Shown in pieces: positions 44,678 to 54,324 of a stretch of 64,000 nucleotides of DNA. Both the position numbers and the translations under genes were made by a program. The stretch comes from Rhodoferax ferrireducens T118 (GTDB taxonomy: Bacteria; Pseudomonadota; Gammaproteobacteria; Burkholderiales; Burkholderiaceae_C). A model generated the notes under the pieces. It searched no databases, had not been told where the DNA came from, and saw nothing but the letters and a program-made list of their open reading frames with translations. Location of the stretch: assembly GCF_000013605.1 (NCBI RefSeq), contig NC_007908.1, forward strand, positions 1,860,001-1,924,000, written 5' to 3'. Position 1 is the stretch's first letter. Every line of letters begins with the position of its first letter.

Positions 44678-45199
44678 GTTTGTCCTCAGTCATTGCCACC
44701 ACACGCGCATCCGCATGTAAGCGGGGTTGAGCAAGGCGTTGGTTGTGCTTGCAGGTCCGCACGACGCGACGTACCGCCACGCAACGCCTGCGCCATGAGT
44801 GCCCTGATTTCGGGCTGATTGACGTGTTTCTTGAATTCGGCGATGGCCAGCTGATACTTGTCTGCCGCAGTCTGACAGGTGGCTCCCTGCGCGTTCAGGC
44901 GCGGCTGAACCCGCAGATGGGCCGGAACAAGATATTGCTGCTAGCAGAGCCAGACTCCCACCGCGCCCGCCAGTCGCATGGGCGCCGCTGTGACTGCAGG
45001 CAAGCGTAGATCGGGTAAAGGAATTCTTGTGATTGTCAATAACATTTGTCGCAGTATCCTGTAAAGATTGTGGTTAACAGTCAGGCGACTCGAATATTGT
45101 GCTGCCCAATAGGGCTATTGCTGCAAAGTCGCTGGCTGGGGTTGTGTGAGTCCCTTGTCCTGATTTGCCCGTGGACACCTCGATTGAAAGCAAAAATCT
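44678..45199. other. 522-bp region between the histidine kinase and the DUF6544-like gene
   Basis: Apart from the broken frame at 44686-44979, nothing supported. The stretch 44980-45199 is AT-richer than its surroundings and should hold the promoters of both divergent units, but no clear hexamers could be assigned. Confidence 0.45.
44686..44979 (-). pseudogene. Degraded small ORF upstream of the histidine kinase
   Basis: A 98-codon frame with ATG at 44979 and TGA at 44686-44688, 8 nt upstream of the kinase start on the same strand. It is broken by an in-frame TAG at 44941-44943 (codon 13). The rest reads like protein: TCQTAADKYQLAIAEFKKHV then a Cys-rich end (TCGCACGG). The 12 codons before the stop look like the start of a signal or lipoprotein leader. 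In another frame a protein-like tail also appears, so a frameshift may be present too. It could be a real gene with a sequencing error. Confidence 0.45.
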
Positions 45200-46057
45200 A
45201 TGGGGCTGAAGATTTTTCTCATTGTCATCCTTGCTCTTGTCGTCATTTTCTTGGTGGCCGTGGGCTATGGCGGATTTCGCTGGGAAGATGGCACTCGGGA
45301 ACTGCGGGCGCGCCTGGACGCGGCTCGCGTTCCTCTGCACCCGCAGGTGGTCGATTTCCGAGAACTCGATAACCTGCCCCCGCCCGTCAAACGATTTTTC
45401 CGCAAGGTACTGAAAGACGGGCAGCCGATGGTGGCTGGCGCAAGGGTTCGGCACAGCGGTACTTTCAACATGGGCGAAGCGACCGACCGATGGAAGTCAT
45501 TCACGTCGAGCCAGCAGGTCATCACCCAACGACCGGGATTCGACTGGGACGGCCGAGTCAGCCTGATGCCGGGCTTTCAAGTGCGGGTGCACGACGCCTA
45601 TGTGGCCGGTGAAGGCATCCTGCACGCCGCTTTGTTCGGGCTGTTTTCAATGGCCAAGCTGCGTGGCACCGGCGATGTGGCCAAGGGCGAACTGATGCGC
45701 TTCTTCGCTGAGGCAGCCTGGTACCCCACGGCGCTGCTGCCCAGCCAGGGTGTGCGCTGGGATGCAGTGGATGATCACTGTGCTCGCGCGACTCTCACCG
45801 AAGGCAGTATCGCTCTGACAATGCTCTTCACCTTCAACCCGCAGGGGCTGATCGACACCGTGCGCGCCGAGGCGCGCGGACGCACGGTGGGTGGCGCGGT
45901 GATTCCGACACCCTGGCAAGGTCGCGTCTGGAACTATGAAGAGCGTGGCGGTATGCAGGTGCCGCTCGATGCAGAGGTCGCATGGCTGCTGCCCGAGGGC
46001 GCAAAGCCCTACTGGCGTGGTCACATCACCAAGATCGACTATGAATTCGAGCGCTAA
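45200..46057 (+). CDS. DUF6544/DUF6920-like membrane-anchored protein
   Basis: A 285-residue protein with one N-terminal membrane helix (IFLIVILALVVIFLVAVGYG) and a large extracytoplasmic domain containing VKRFFRKVLKDGQP, HSGTFNM, WYPTALLP, IPTPWQGRVWNYEERGGM and a Trp-rich C-terminus. The pattern fits the DUF6544 (also DUF6920) type, function unknown; assignment is by recall. It is isolated: divergent from the histidine kinase unit and convergent with metQ, 15 bp from its stop. Confidence 0.7.
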   Translation: MGLKIFLIVILALVVIFLVAVGYGGFRWEDGTRELRARLDAARVPLHPQVVDFRELDNLPPPVKRFFRKVLKDGQPMVAGARVRHSGTFNMGEATDRWKSFTSSQQVITQRPGFDWDGRVSLMPGFQVRVHDAYVAGEGILHAALFGLFSMAKLRGTGDVAKGELMRFFAEAAWYPTALLPSQGVRWDAVDDHCARATLTEGSIALTMLFTFNPQGLIDTVRAEARGRTVGGAVIPTPWQGRVWNYEERGGMQVPLDAEVAWLLPEGAKPYWRGHITKIDYEFER

Positions 46058-46072
46058 TTGCTGCGCAACAGG

Positions 46073-46867
46073 TCAAAACCCGGCAATCACCGCCCCCTTG
46101 AACTGGGTCTGGATGAACCTGCGAATCTCATCCGACTGGTAGGCCTTGACCAGTTTCGCCACCCACGGTTTGTCCTTGTCCTGCTCACGCACGGCAATCA
46201 GGTTGACGTAGGGACTCTTGGCACTTTCCTGGGCGATGGCATCGCGGTTGGGTTGCAGACCGGCTGACAGGGCGTAGTTGGTGTTGACGGCCGAGGCATC
46301 CAGGTCGTCCAGCGAGCGCGGCAGTTGCGCGGCATCGAGCTCCACGAACTTGAGCTTTTTCGGGTTGTCGATCACATCCAGCGGCGTGGCTTTCAGGCCG
46401 GCTTCGGGTCTGAGCTTGATCAGGCCCTTGTCCTGCAGCACCAGCAAGACACGTCCGCCGTTGGTCGGGTCGTTGGGGATGCCGAACTTGGCACCTTCCT
46501 TCAGGTCTTCCAGATGCTTGACCTTTTTGGAATACAGACCAATCGGGAAATTGACGGTGTAGCCGACGTTGGCCAATCTGTAGCCACGGTCCTTGATCTG
46601 CTGATCCAGATAGGGTTTGTGCTGGTAGCTGTTGGCATCGAGGTCACCGGTGGCCAGGGCGGCGTTGGGCTGCACGTAGTCGCTGAATTCGACGATCTGG
46701 ATCTTCAGACCGTCTTTCTCGGCGATTCTCTTCACCTGCTCAAAGATCTGGGCGTGCGGCCCGGCGGTGACGCCGACCTTGAGCGCTTTGTCTTGTGCCA
46801 GCACGGGTGAAATTGTGGCCGCCACCAGCAGGGCTGCAGCGGCTTGGATCAGGGAACGTTTGTTCAT
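46073..46867 (-). CDS. metQ: D-methionine-binding lipoprotein-type protein MetQ
   Basis: Substrate-binding protein of the MetNIQ methionine importer. From ATG 46867 (AGGAG upstream) it is 264 residues. The N-terminus has a signal peptide ending VLA-QD without a lipobox Cys, so it is probably a soluble periplasmic protein. Family blocks: VGVTAGPHAQI, EFSDYVQPNAAL, DANSYQHKPYLD and IPNDPTNGGRVL. It is the last gene of the sulfur cluster and is separated from metI by 85 bp that contain a family 1 repeat. Confidence 0.93.
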   Translation of the reverse strand: MNKRSLIQAAAALLVAATISPVLAQDKALKVGVTAGPHAQIFEQVKRIAEKDGLKIQIVEFSDYVQPNAALATGDLDANSYQHKPYLDQQIKDRGYRLANVGYTVNFPIGLYSKKVKHLEDLKEGAKFGIPNDPTNGGRVLLVLQDKGLIKLRPEAGLKATPLDVIDNPKKLKFVELDAAQLPRSLDDLDASAVNTNYALSAGLQPNRDAIAQESAKSPYVNLIAVREQDKDKPWVAKLVKAYQSDEIRRFIQTQFKGAVIAGF

Positions 46868-46889
46868 GAATACTCCTAAGTGAAAAAAA

Positions 46890-46949
46890 TTCGCTATTAA
46901 AAAAAATAGTGCCATATGTAGATGACACGGGGGCTAGAGGGCTAAATGA
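46890..46949 (-). repeat. Dispersed repeat family 1, copy between metI and metQ
   Basis: Reverse orientation: arm TCGCTATTAAAAAAAATAGT then core CGGGGGCTAGAGGGC. It occupies most of the metI-metQ gap. Confidence 0.75.
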
Positions 46950-46952
46950 CCA

Positions 46953-47618
46953 TTAGCGATGGCTGATGCGCCGCACCGCCCAGTCGCCCGCGCTTTGGAC
47001 CGCCTGCACAAACACAATCAGCACCAGCACCACAGCCAGCATCACCTCGGGCAAAAAACGCTGGTAGCCGTAGCGGATGCCCAGGTCACCCAGGCCGCCA
47101 CCGCCAATCGCTCCGGCCATGGCCGAGTAGCCGGTCAGGCTCACCAGGGTGATGGTCAGCGCCGCCACGATGCCAGGCAGGGCTTCGGGCAAGAGCACCT
47201 TGAACACGATCTGGCGCGTGGTGGCGCCCATGGCCAGCGCCGCTTCCACCAGCCCATGGTCCACCTCGCGCAGCGCGGTCTCGATCAGCCGGGCCACAAA
47301 GGGCGCCGCCGCCACGGTGAGCGGCACCACCGCGGCTGCCGTGCCGATGGAGGAACCGGTGATGAAGCGCGTGAACGGGATGATGGCCACCAGCAGGATG
47401 ATGAAAGGCGTGGAGCGCACCGCGTTGACGGTGGTGCCGACGATGTGGTTCAGCGGCAGGTTCTCCAGCACGCCGCCGCGGCCGCTCAGGTGCAGGTACA
47501 CGCCCAGCGGCGTGCCCAGCAGGGCGCCCACGGCACCCGAAATGGCCACCATGACCAGCGTCTCCCACAGCGACGAGGCGAACAGTTCCAGCAACTGGGG
47601 GGTGAAGGTTTCAAACAT
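46953..47618 (-). CDS. metI: Methionine ABC transporter permease MetI
   Basis: Inner-membrane permease of the MetNIQ importer. From ATG 47618 it is 221 residues with five helices. The EAA motif reads [56 protein letters not shown] is typical MetI. The start overlaps the metN end by 8 nt. Confidence 0.94.
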
Positions 47619-48657
47619 GGGCGATCTCCTCTTCTTGCACCACCACACCGGCGCTGCGCAGGTGCGCCACGGCTTGTACCAACTGGGCGCTGGCGCCGCG
47701 CACATGCACTGCCAGCGAGCCAAAGGTCTGGCCCTGGATGTCGTCGATCTGGCCGTGCAGGATGTTCAGGTCCAGGCCGAAGCGGCGTATGACATCGCTG
47801 AGCAGCGGTTGCCCCGAGCCGTCACCGGCGAAAGCCAGGCGCAGCAGCTGGCCGCTGCGCTGCGGCTCGGCCGCCATCAGCGCGCGGATGCGCGCAATCA
47901 CGCTGAGGGGTAGTTCTTGCGGCAAGATTTCGTCAATCAGGCTGCGCGTGGTGGCGTGTTGCGGCCGGGTGAATACGTCGATGACGGCGCCTTGCTCCAC
48001 GATGCGCCCGGCATCGATCACCGCCACCCGGTCCGCCACCTGCTTGATGACCTGCATCTGGTGTGTGATCAGCACAATGGTCAGGCCAAAGTCGCGGTTG
48101 ATCTGGCGCAGCAGGCCCAGAATCGAGCGTGTGGTTTCCGGGTCCAGCGCCGAGGTGGCCTCGTCGGACAGCAAGACCTTGGGCTTGCTGGCCAGCGCCC
48201 GGGCAATGCCCACGCGCTGTTTCTGGCCACCGCTGATCTGGGCCGGGTAGCGCTCGCGCAATGCGGACAGCCCCACCAGATCGAGCAGCTCATCGACTCG
48301 CGCTCTGATGAGAGCCGGGCGCACGCCGGAGAGCTCCAGCGGCAAGGCCACGTTGTCAAACACGGTGCGGGACGACAGCAGGTTGAAGTGCTGAAAGATC
48401 ATGCCGATCTGATGCCGCGCCGCGCGCAAGGCCGATGCCGACAGCGCGGTCAGCTCCGCGCCCGCCACGTGCACCTGGCCTTGTGAGGGCCGGTTGAGCA
48501 GGTTGATCACCCGGATCAGCGAGCTCTTGCCCGCACCGCTGCGGCCAATCACGCCAAACACCTCGCCCGCGCGCACCTGCAGGTTGACACCCTGCAAGGC
48601 TTGCACCGGGGCCGGGTGACCGGGGTAGCTCAGGCTGATGTCTTTTAGTTGGATCAT
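47611..48657 (-). CDS. metN: Methionine import ATP-binding protein MetN
   Basis: ATPase of the MetNIQ importer. The 348-residue protein has Walker [10 protein letters not shown], signature [15 protein letters not shown] and Walker [13 protein letters not shown], the D-E-A-T variant typical of MetN. The C-terminal ~100 residues form the NIL (ACT-like) domain that binds methionine for transinhibition. It starts 3 nt after the flavin monooxygenase gene, so they are one transcript; metI overlaps its end. Confidence 0.94.
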
Positions 48658-48660
48658 CGG

Positions 48661-50007
48661 TCAAGCCGCCCGGGCGTCCTGGCGAACCAGGAGATGCTGG
48701 TTCTCAGGTCGCGCCAAGCCCAGGTTTTCACGCAGCGTTTTGCCTTCGTACGCCGTGCGAAACAGCCCTCGGCGCTGCAGCTCGGGAATCACCAGGTCCA
48801 CGAAGTCATCCAGGCTGCCGGGCAACACCGGCGGCAAGACATTGAAGCCGTCGGCCGCTTCGTTTTCGAACCACAGCTGCAGCTGGTCGGCCACTTGCAC
48901 GGGCGTGCCCACGATGGTCCAGTGTCCGCGCGCGGTGGCAATCCATTGGTAGAGCTGGCGGATGCTGAAGCTGTGCTTGCGCGCAATGTCCACCATCATC
49001 TGTTGGCGGCTGACCCAGCCCACGGTTTTGGGCAGTTCCGGGAACGGGCCGTCCAGCGGGTACTGCGACAAATCGGTGCCGCCGGAGAGTCCCGCCAGCA
49101 AGGCCAGCCCGGCCTGCGGATGAATCAAGTCATTGAGCTGCTGCAGCTTGGCTTGCGCTTCACGTTCGGTGGCGGCCACGTAGACCGAGACCCCCGGCAT
49201 GATCTTGAGCTGGTCGGCGCTGCGGCCAAACTTGGGCAAACGGCTTTTCAGTTCACGGTAAAAAGCCTGCGCATCTTCCAGGCTTTGCTGGGCGGTGAAG
49301 ACCACTTCCGCCGTGCGCGCGGCCAGTTCCAGCCCAGGCTCGGACTGGCCGGCTTGCACGATCACCGGGTAACCCTGTGGCGGGCGCGACACGTTGAGCG
49401 CGCCGTCCACGGAAAAATGCTTGCCCTTGTGGTGCGGCGGGTGCAGCTTGGCCGGGTCAAAAAACTGGCCGCTGGCCTTGTCGCGGATGAAGGCATCGTC
49501 TTCCCAGCTGTCCCAGAGTTCGGTCACGGTATCGACAAACTCCTCGGCGCGGTCGTAGCGGTCCGTGGCAACCGCTTGCTGCGCGCGGCCGAAATTGCGC
49601 GCGGTGGCATCGTCGGTCGAGGTCACCACATTCCAGCCCGAGCGGCCCGCGCTCAGGTGATCCAGCGAGGCAAACTTGCGCGCCAGCAGGTAGGGGTCTT
49701 CGTAGGTGGTCGATGCGGTGGCGATGAAGCCGATGTTCTTGGTCACGGTAGAGAGGGCAGAGAACAGCGTCACCGGCTCAAAGCCGGTGCTGCGGTCGCG
49801 CCGGCCCGCATCATCACCGCCAAAATTCACCGACAGGCCGTCAGCCAGGAAGTAGGCGTCGAACAGGCCGCGCTCGGCGGTCTGGGCCAGGCGTTTGTAG
49901 TGTTCAAAATCGAATACGCTGCTCGATGCGGCATCGGGGTGCCGCCAGGCGGCCACGTGTTGTCCGGCGCCGGGTAAAAATGCGCCGAGTCTGAGTTTTT
50001 TGCTCAT
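48661..50007 (-). CDS. Flavin-dependent monooxygenase of the NtaA/SnaA/DszA family
   Basis: A 448-residue bacterial luciferase-like (FMNH2-using) monooxygenase. Typical blocks are LGAFLPGAGQHVAAWRHP, AERGLFDAYFLADG, SGWNVVTS and QAGQSEPGLELAARTAEVVF. Family members oxidise nitrilotriacetate, dibenzothiophene sulfone or alkyl sulfur compounds. Here it lies between an ssu operon with its own FMN reductase and metNIQ, so an organosulfur substrate related to methionine is likely; the exact one cannot be read from sequence. Confidence 0.85.
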   Translation of the reverse strand: MSKKLRLGAFLPGAGQHVAAWRHPDAASSSVFDFEHYKRLAQTAERGLFDAYFLADGLSVNFGGDDAGRRDRSTGFEPVTLFSALSTVTKNIGFIATASTTYEDPYLLARKFASLDHLSAGRSGWNVVTSTDDATARNFGRAQQAVATDRYDRAEEFVDTVTELWDSWEDDAFIRDKASGQFFDPAKLHPPHHKGKHFSVDGALNVSRPPQGYPVIVQAGQSEPGLELAARTAEVVFTAQQSLEDAQAFYRELKSRLPKFGRSADQLKIMPGVSVYVAATEREAQAKLQQLNDLIHPQAGLALLAGLSGGTDLSQYPLDGPFPELPKTVGWVSRQQMMVDIARKHSFSIRQLYQWIATARGHWTIVGTPVQVADQLQLWFENEAADGFNVLPPVLPGSLDDFVDLVIPELQRRGLFRTAYEGKTLRENLGLARPENQHLLVRQDARAA

Positions 50008-50033
50008 GATGTTTTGCTCCTGAACTTGATTGA

Positions 50034-50249
50034 CTACAACTTGGCAATCGACACTTCGGTCGACTTGACCAGCGCCACCACTTCAGAGCCCACCTTCAGG
50101 TCCAGGTCTTTGACCGAGCGGCTGGTGATGACGGAGGTGACGATGCCCCAGGGGGTCTCGACATCGACCTCAGACACCACGTCGCCGTGGATGATTTCCT
50201 TGACCTTGCCGCGGAACTGGTTGCGTACGTTGATGGCTTGAATGGACAT
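50034..50249 (-). CDS. TOBE/Mop-domain small oxyanion-binding protein
   Basis: A 71-residue single TOBE domain: INVRNQFRGKVKEIIHGDVVSEVDVETPWGIVTSVITSRS matches molbindin-type Mop proteins that bind molybdate or tungstate in oligomers. It sits between ssuB (38 nt) and the monooxygenase (26 nt) on one strand. In sulfonate clusters a free Mop protein is frequent but unexplained; sulfate or molybdate binding are both conceivable. Confidence 0.88.
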   Translation of the reverse strand: MSIQAINVRNQFRGKVKEIIHGDVVSEVDVETPWGIVTSVITSRSVKDLDLKVGSEVVALVKSTEVSIAKL

Positions 50250-50287
50250 GGGTTCTCCTTGAAAAGTCCGTTAAAAAATAGAAGTGG

Positions 50288-51124
50288 TCAGACGGCCCAG
50301 CGCACACCATGCGCTGGCACGCCGGGCCAGCGGGGTTCGCCGTCATTGGGATGGGTGAAGGATTCACGCTCGGGTGCGGCGGGCTTTTGCAACACCCGAT
50401 CCAGGATGCGTTTCTCCAGGGCCGCAAAAGCGGCATCACCTTGCGAGCGCGGCCGCGCCAGCGACACAGTCTCGTCCAGCGCAATGCGGCCATCCTCGAT
50501 CAGGATCACGCGGTCGGCCAGCGCCACGGCTTCCTGCACGTCGTGCGTGACCAGCAGGGCGGTGAAGCCGCTGGCGCGCCACAGGTCTTCAATCAGGCGG
50601 TGCATCTCGATGCGCGTCAGGGCATCGAGTGCGCCCAGCGGTTCATCGAGCAACAGCAGGCGCGGCTTGTGCACCAGGGCGCGGGCCAGCGACACACGCT
50701 GGCGCTGGCCACCGGACAGGCGCGCCGGCCAGTCATTGGCGCGGTCTGCCAGGCCCACTTGATCGAGCACCTTGAGGGCTTCGGCGCGCCTGTCTTTGGG
50801 CAGCCCCAAGGCCACGTTGTCGATGATGCGCTTCCAGGGCAGCAGGCGTGCGTCCTGAAACATGATACGGGTGTCATCGGACAAGCCGGTGAGCAGCTTG
50901 TCGTTCACGGTGATGCTGCCTGCGCTGGCCGTTTCCAGCCCGGCCACCAGGCGCAACAGCGTGCTTTTGCCGCAACCGCTGCGCCCGACGATGGCGATGA
51001 ACTGGCCCGGCTCCACGCGTAATTGTGTGTTGCGCAGCACCTCACGTGCGCCGAAACGCTTGCTCAAATCGCGCAACACCAGCGGTTCGCCGCGTCGCCC
51101 GGAAGTGACAGAATTAGTAGTCAA
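50288..51124 (-). CDS. ssuB: Aliphatic sulfonate ABC transporter ATP-binding protein
   Basis: ATPase of the alkanesulfonate importer. The 278-residue protein has Walker [10 protein letters not shown], signature [15 protein letters not shown] and Walker [13 protein letters not shown]. The start is TTG 51124; GGAGG lies 5 nt upstream, and both the ribosome-binding site and the TTG belong to a family 1 repeat copy (51123-51180). GTG 51079 is an alternative. It is 60 nt downstream of ssuC, unlike the tight spacing elsewhere in the cluster. Confidence 0.92.
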   Translation of the reverse strand: MTTNSVTSGRRGEPLVLRDLSKRFGAREVLRNTQLRVEPGQFIAIVGRSGCGKSTLLRLVAGLETASAGSITVNDKLLTGLSDDTRIMFQDARLLPWKRIIDNVALGLPKDRRAEALKVLDQVGLADRANDWPARLSGGQRQRVSLARALVHKPRLLLLDEPLGALDALTRIEMHRLIEDLWRASGFTALLVTHDVQEAVALADRVILIEDGRIALDETVSLARPRSQGDAAFAALEKRILDRVLQKPAAPERESFTHPNDGEPRWPGVPAHGVRWAV

Positions 51125-51180
51125 ATTGGCCTCCAGCCCTCATGAAATATGGATAAACAGCTATTAAAGTTATAGTAAAC
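51123..51180 (+). repeat. Dispersed repeat family 1, copy at the ssuB start
   Basis: Core AAATTGGCCTCCAGCCCTC and arm AGCTATTAAAGTTATAGTAA. It fills the ssuC-ssuB gap. Read on the minus strand it supplies the GGAGG and TTG used by ssuB. Matches the reference copy strongly in both core and arm. Confidence 0.8.
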
Positions 51181-51184
51181 AGAT

Positions 51185-52069
51185 TCACGCCGCCTGATAC
51201 CCCGGATGCCAGCGCAGCCAGTAGCGCTCCAGCCCCTTGGCAAACACGTCGGCCAGCTTGCCCAACAGGGCGTAGAGCAGGATGCCCACCAGCACGATGT
51301 CGGTCTGCAAAAACTCGCGTGCATTCATGGTCAGGTAGCCAATGCCAGCCTGCGCCGAGATGGTTTCGGCCACAATCAAAATCACCCACATCAGACCGAG
51401 CGAAAAGCGCAGCCCCACCAGAATGCTCGACAGCGCACCGGGCAAAATGATTTGCGTGTAGAGCTGCCAGCGGTTCAGGCCGTAGGTGCGGCCCATCTCG
51501 ATCAGTCCCGGGTCGACACCGCGAATGCCGTGAAAGGTGTTGAGGTAGATTGGGAAGAACACCGACACCGCGATCAGGAACAGCTTGGCGGTTTCGTCAA
51601 TGCCAAACCACAAGATCACCAGCGGAATCAGCGCCAGCGCCGGGATGTTGCGCACCATCTGGATGGTCGAGTCGAGCAGCGTCTCGGCCAGCCGCGAGGA
51701 GCCGGTCAGCAGCCCCAGCACCAGGCCCAGCCCGCCGCCCACCGCCAGTCCCGACAAGGCGCGCGCGGCACTCACCTGCACATGCGTCCACAGTTCACCC
51801 GAGGCGGTGAGCGTCCAGAATGCCGTGATCACCTCCAGCGGCGCGGGCAGCACCCGAGTCGACAGCCAGCCCAGGCTGGAGGCGATTTGCCACAGGGCGA
51901 TCAACCCCACCGGCACCAGCCAGGGCAGCAGGCGCTGCCACACGGCCCGCAGGGTGGTTGCCACTTTGTGCCAGGGGAAAGGATTGCCGGCCAGGGTCGG
52001 GCCGGCCCAGGGCTGGTCGGGGTGCACACTGGCTGCGCTCAATGAGATTTCGGTTTGCGGGATGGTCAT
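51185..52069 (-). CDS. ssuC: Aliphatic sulfonate ABC transporter permease
   Basis: Permease of the SsuABC importer. From ATG 52069 (GGAGA upstream) it is 294 residues with about six helices; the EAA loop reads GRTYGLNRWQLYTQIILPGALPSI-like (GALSSILVGLRF). An N-terminal polar stretch of about 45 residues precedes the first helix. 31 nt after ssuD; the 60-bp gap to ssuB holds a repeat copy. Confidence 0.93.
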   Translation of the reverse strand: MTIPQTEISLSAASVHPDQPWAGPTLAGNPFPWHKVATTLRAVWQRLLPWLVPVGLIALWQIASSLGWLSTRVLPAPLEVITAFWTLTASGELWTHVQVSAARALSGLAVGGGLGLVLGLLTGSSRLAETLLDSTIQMVRNIPALALIPLVILWFGIDETAKLFLIAVSVFFPIYLNTFHGIRGVDPGLIEMGRTYGLNRWQLYTQIILPGALSSILVGLRFSLGLMWVILIVAETISAQAGIGYLTMNAREFLQTDIVLVGILLYALLGKLADVFAKGLERYWLRWHPGYQAA

Positions 52070-52100
52070 GGGGTCTCCGTTCAAATACCAGGGTTCAGTG

Positions 52101-53243
52101 CTACGCCGCGCGCAAGGTGCTGGGCACAATGCCGTTACCCAGCACCTCACCCGCCGGGCGAACCAGGTTCTGGCCTGGGGCGGCACCCGGTGCCTGGATG
52201 CTGATGTGCGGGAACACCAGCTCGGCAAAGCGGTAGGCTTCTTCCAGGTGCGGGTAGCCCGAGAGCACAAAGGTCTCGGCCCCCAGCGCTTCGTATTCCT
52301 TCAAGCGGCGGGCGATGGTTTCGCCGTCGCCCACCAGGGCGGTACCGGCACCGCTGCGCGCCAGACCCACACCGGCCCACAGGTTGGGGCTGATTTCCAG
52401 CTTGGCGCGACTGCCACCATGCAGGGCACGCATGCGCCGCTGGCCCTCGGAGTCCATGCCGGACAAATTGTTTTGCGCCTTGGCAATCGTCTCCTCATCC
52501 AGGTACTTGATCAGGTCGTCTGCGGCGGCCCAGGCCTGATCGTTGGTGTCGCGCGGGATCACGTGCAGGCGCACACCAAATTTCACTTTGCGGCCCAGCT
52601 TGGCGGCGCGTTTGCGCACGTCGTCAAACTTCTTCTCGACCTCGGCCGGGGGCTCGCCCCAGGTCAGGTACAGCTCGACTTCTTCGGCGGCCAGGTCGTG
52701 CGCCGCGTCTGACGAGCCGCCGAAATACAGCGGCGGGTACGGCTGCTGCACCGGCGGGAACAGTTGCTTGGCCTTTTTCACCTTGATGTGTTTGCCCTCG
52801 TAGGTGACTTCTTCGCCAGCGAGCAGACGCTTCCAGACATGGATGAATTCCCTGGCGTGTTCATAGCGCTCGTCGTGGCTCAGGAAGGTGCCGTCGGCCT
52901 CCAGGTCACCGGTGTCGCCCCCGGCCACGATGTTGACCAGCAGACGGCCTTCACTCAGGCGGTCAAAGGTGGCGGCCTGGCGCGCTTGCACCGTTGGGGA
53001 GATGGTGCTGGGGCGCAGCGCCACCAGGAACTTCAGGCGGCGTGTCACCGGGATCAGGCTGGAGGCGACGATCCACGAGTCTTCGCACGAGCGCCCGGTG
53101 GGGATCAGCACCCCGCCGTAACCCAGCTCGTCAGCGGCCTGGGCGATTTGTTTCAGGTAGTGGTGGTCCACCGCGCGTGCGCCGTGTTGCGTGCCGAGGT
53201 AACGGCCATCGCCGTGAATGGGGAGAAACCAGAAGATGTTCAT
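52101..53243 (-). CDS. ssuD: FMNH2-dependent alkanesulfonate monooxygenase
   Basis: Releases sulfite from alkanesulfonates using FMNH2 supplied by SsuE. The 380-residue length and N-terminus [18 protein letters not shown] match SsuD, with [38 protein letters not shown] and YFGGSSDAA. The sequence retains the His in HGDGRYLG and Arg/Tyr residues of the sulfonate site region. It is preceded by the two ssuA genes (29 nt) and followed by ssuC. Confidence 0.95.
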   Translation of the reverse strand: MNIFWFLPIHGDGRYLGTQHGARAVDHHYLKQIAQAADELGYGGVLIPTGRSCEDSWIVASSLIPVTRRLKFLVALRPSTISPTVQARQAATFDRLSEGRLLVNIVAGGDTGDLEADGTFLSHDERYEHAREFIHVWKRLLAGEEVTYEGKHIKVKKAKQLFPPVQQPYPPLYFGGSSDAAHDLAAEEVELYLTWGEPPAEVEKKFDDVRKRAAKLGRKVKFGVRLHVIPRDTNDQAWAAADDLIKYLDEETIAKAQNNLSGMDSEGQRRMRALHGGSRAKLEISPNLWAGVGLARSGAGTALVGDGETIARRLKEYEALGAETFVLSGYPHLEEAYRFAELVFPHISIQAPGAAPGQNLVRPAGEVLGNGIVPSTLRAA

Positions 53244-53272
53244 GAGGGTTGTCCGTCAGATGTAGGGTTGGT

Positions 53273-54304
53273 TTATTGGGTGGCGGCTTTTGCCAGGTGC
53301 GCCGTCTTCGGACTCCAGACGATCTCGGCCACGGCAATCGGCTTGGGGATCAGGCCCAGCTTCTGGAAGCTGTCAGCCACCCGCTGCTGCGCCCGCACCG
53401 TACCGGGCGTGATCGGTCCCACCGGGGAGGGCGGGCGGCGCTGCAAAAAAAGACTCACTACACCCGCATCCAAACCGCTGAATCCCGCGATCAGCTTGAT
53501 GGCCTCGCTGCGGTGTTGCTGCACAAATTGGTCCGCGCGGCTGAGTTCTTCAAACAACACCGCCAGCGCCTCGGGGTGGTCGGTGGCAAAGCCGCGGGAG
53601 GCGAGGTAAAAGGAGTTGTTGCTTGACAGGCCTATGCCGGTGGTCAGCACACGCGGTGACAGGGCGAGCTCGGTGGATGCATAAAACGGGTCCCAGATCG
53701 CCCAGGCATCGACACTTTTGCGCTCGAAGGCGGCGCGGGCATCGGCCGGGGTCAGGTAGATGGGTTGAATGTCCGTCCACTGCAAACCGGCTTTTTCCAC
53801 CGCGCTGACCAGCAGGTAATGGGCGCTGGAGCCTTTTTGCAGGGCAATCTTCTTGCCCTTGAGGTCGGCCAGGGTCTTGATCGCCGAGTCTTTGGCCACC
53901 AGAATGGCCGAGCTCTCGGGTTTGGCAGGCTCCGCCCCCACATAGACCAGGTCTTTGCCCGCAGCCTGGGCAAACACCGGTGGCGAGTCGCCAGTCAGGC
54001 CAAATTCCAAGCTGCCTACCGCCAGCGCTTCCAGCAACTGCGGCCCGGCGGGGAAATCGATCCACTTGATCTGGGTGTTGGGAAAGCGTTTCTCCAGCAC
54101 GGTTTGCTGCTTGACGATGACCAGGTTCACCGCCGATTTTTGGTAGCCAATGCGCAGTTGGGAAAGCGTGGGACCCGCGCCCTTGCCTTGCGCCAGGGCC
54201 GTGGATGCAATCGGGCCGGACAGGCCCCAGATGCCAGCGCTTACCGCCAGCAGGCGCAGCAGGCCACGGCGCGAGCCGGCCCCTGCAAAGAGTTGTTGTG
54301 TCAT
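53273..54304 (-). CDS. Sulfonate-binding protein SsuA-like, paralogue 2
   Basis: A 343-residue periplasmic receptor of the SsuA/NrtA family. A twin-Arg-like start (AGSRRGLLRLLA) precedes a hydrophobic signal and cleavage near ALA-QG. Blocks: LRIGYQKSAVNLVIVK, IKWIDFPAGPQLLEAL and the family hinge KSVDAWAIWDPF. It is 20 nt downstream of paralogue 1 and clearly related to it. Different ligand range (e.g. longer sulfonates or taurine) is an inference. Confidence 0.87.
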   Translation of the reverse strand: MTQQLFAGAGSRRGLLRLLAVSAGIWGLSGPIASTALAQGKGAGPTLSQLRIGYQKSAVNLVIVKQQTVLEKRFPNTQIKWIDFPAGPQLLEALAVGSLEFGLTGDSPPVFAQAAGKDLVYVGAEPAKPESSAILVAKDSAIKTLADLKGKKIALQKGSSAHYLLVSAVEKAGLQWTDIQPIYLTPADARAAFERKSVDAWAIWDPFYASTELALSPRVLTTGIGLSSNNSFYLASRGFATDHPEALAVLFEELSRADQFVQQHRSEAIKLIAGFSGLDAGVVSLFLQRRPPSPVGPITPGTVRAQQRVADSFQKLGLIPKPIAVAEIVWSPKTAHLAKAATQ

Positions 54305-54324
54305 GTGTGTTCTCCCCGGATCGT

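Noticed and set aside
44743..45009. 88-codon plus-strand frame antisense to the broken minus-strand gene
   Set aside because: Arg-rich, no domain; the minus-strand frame looks more protein-like despite its stop.
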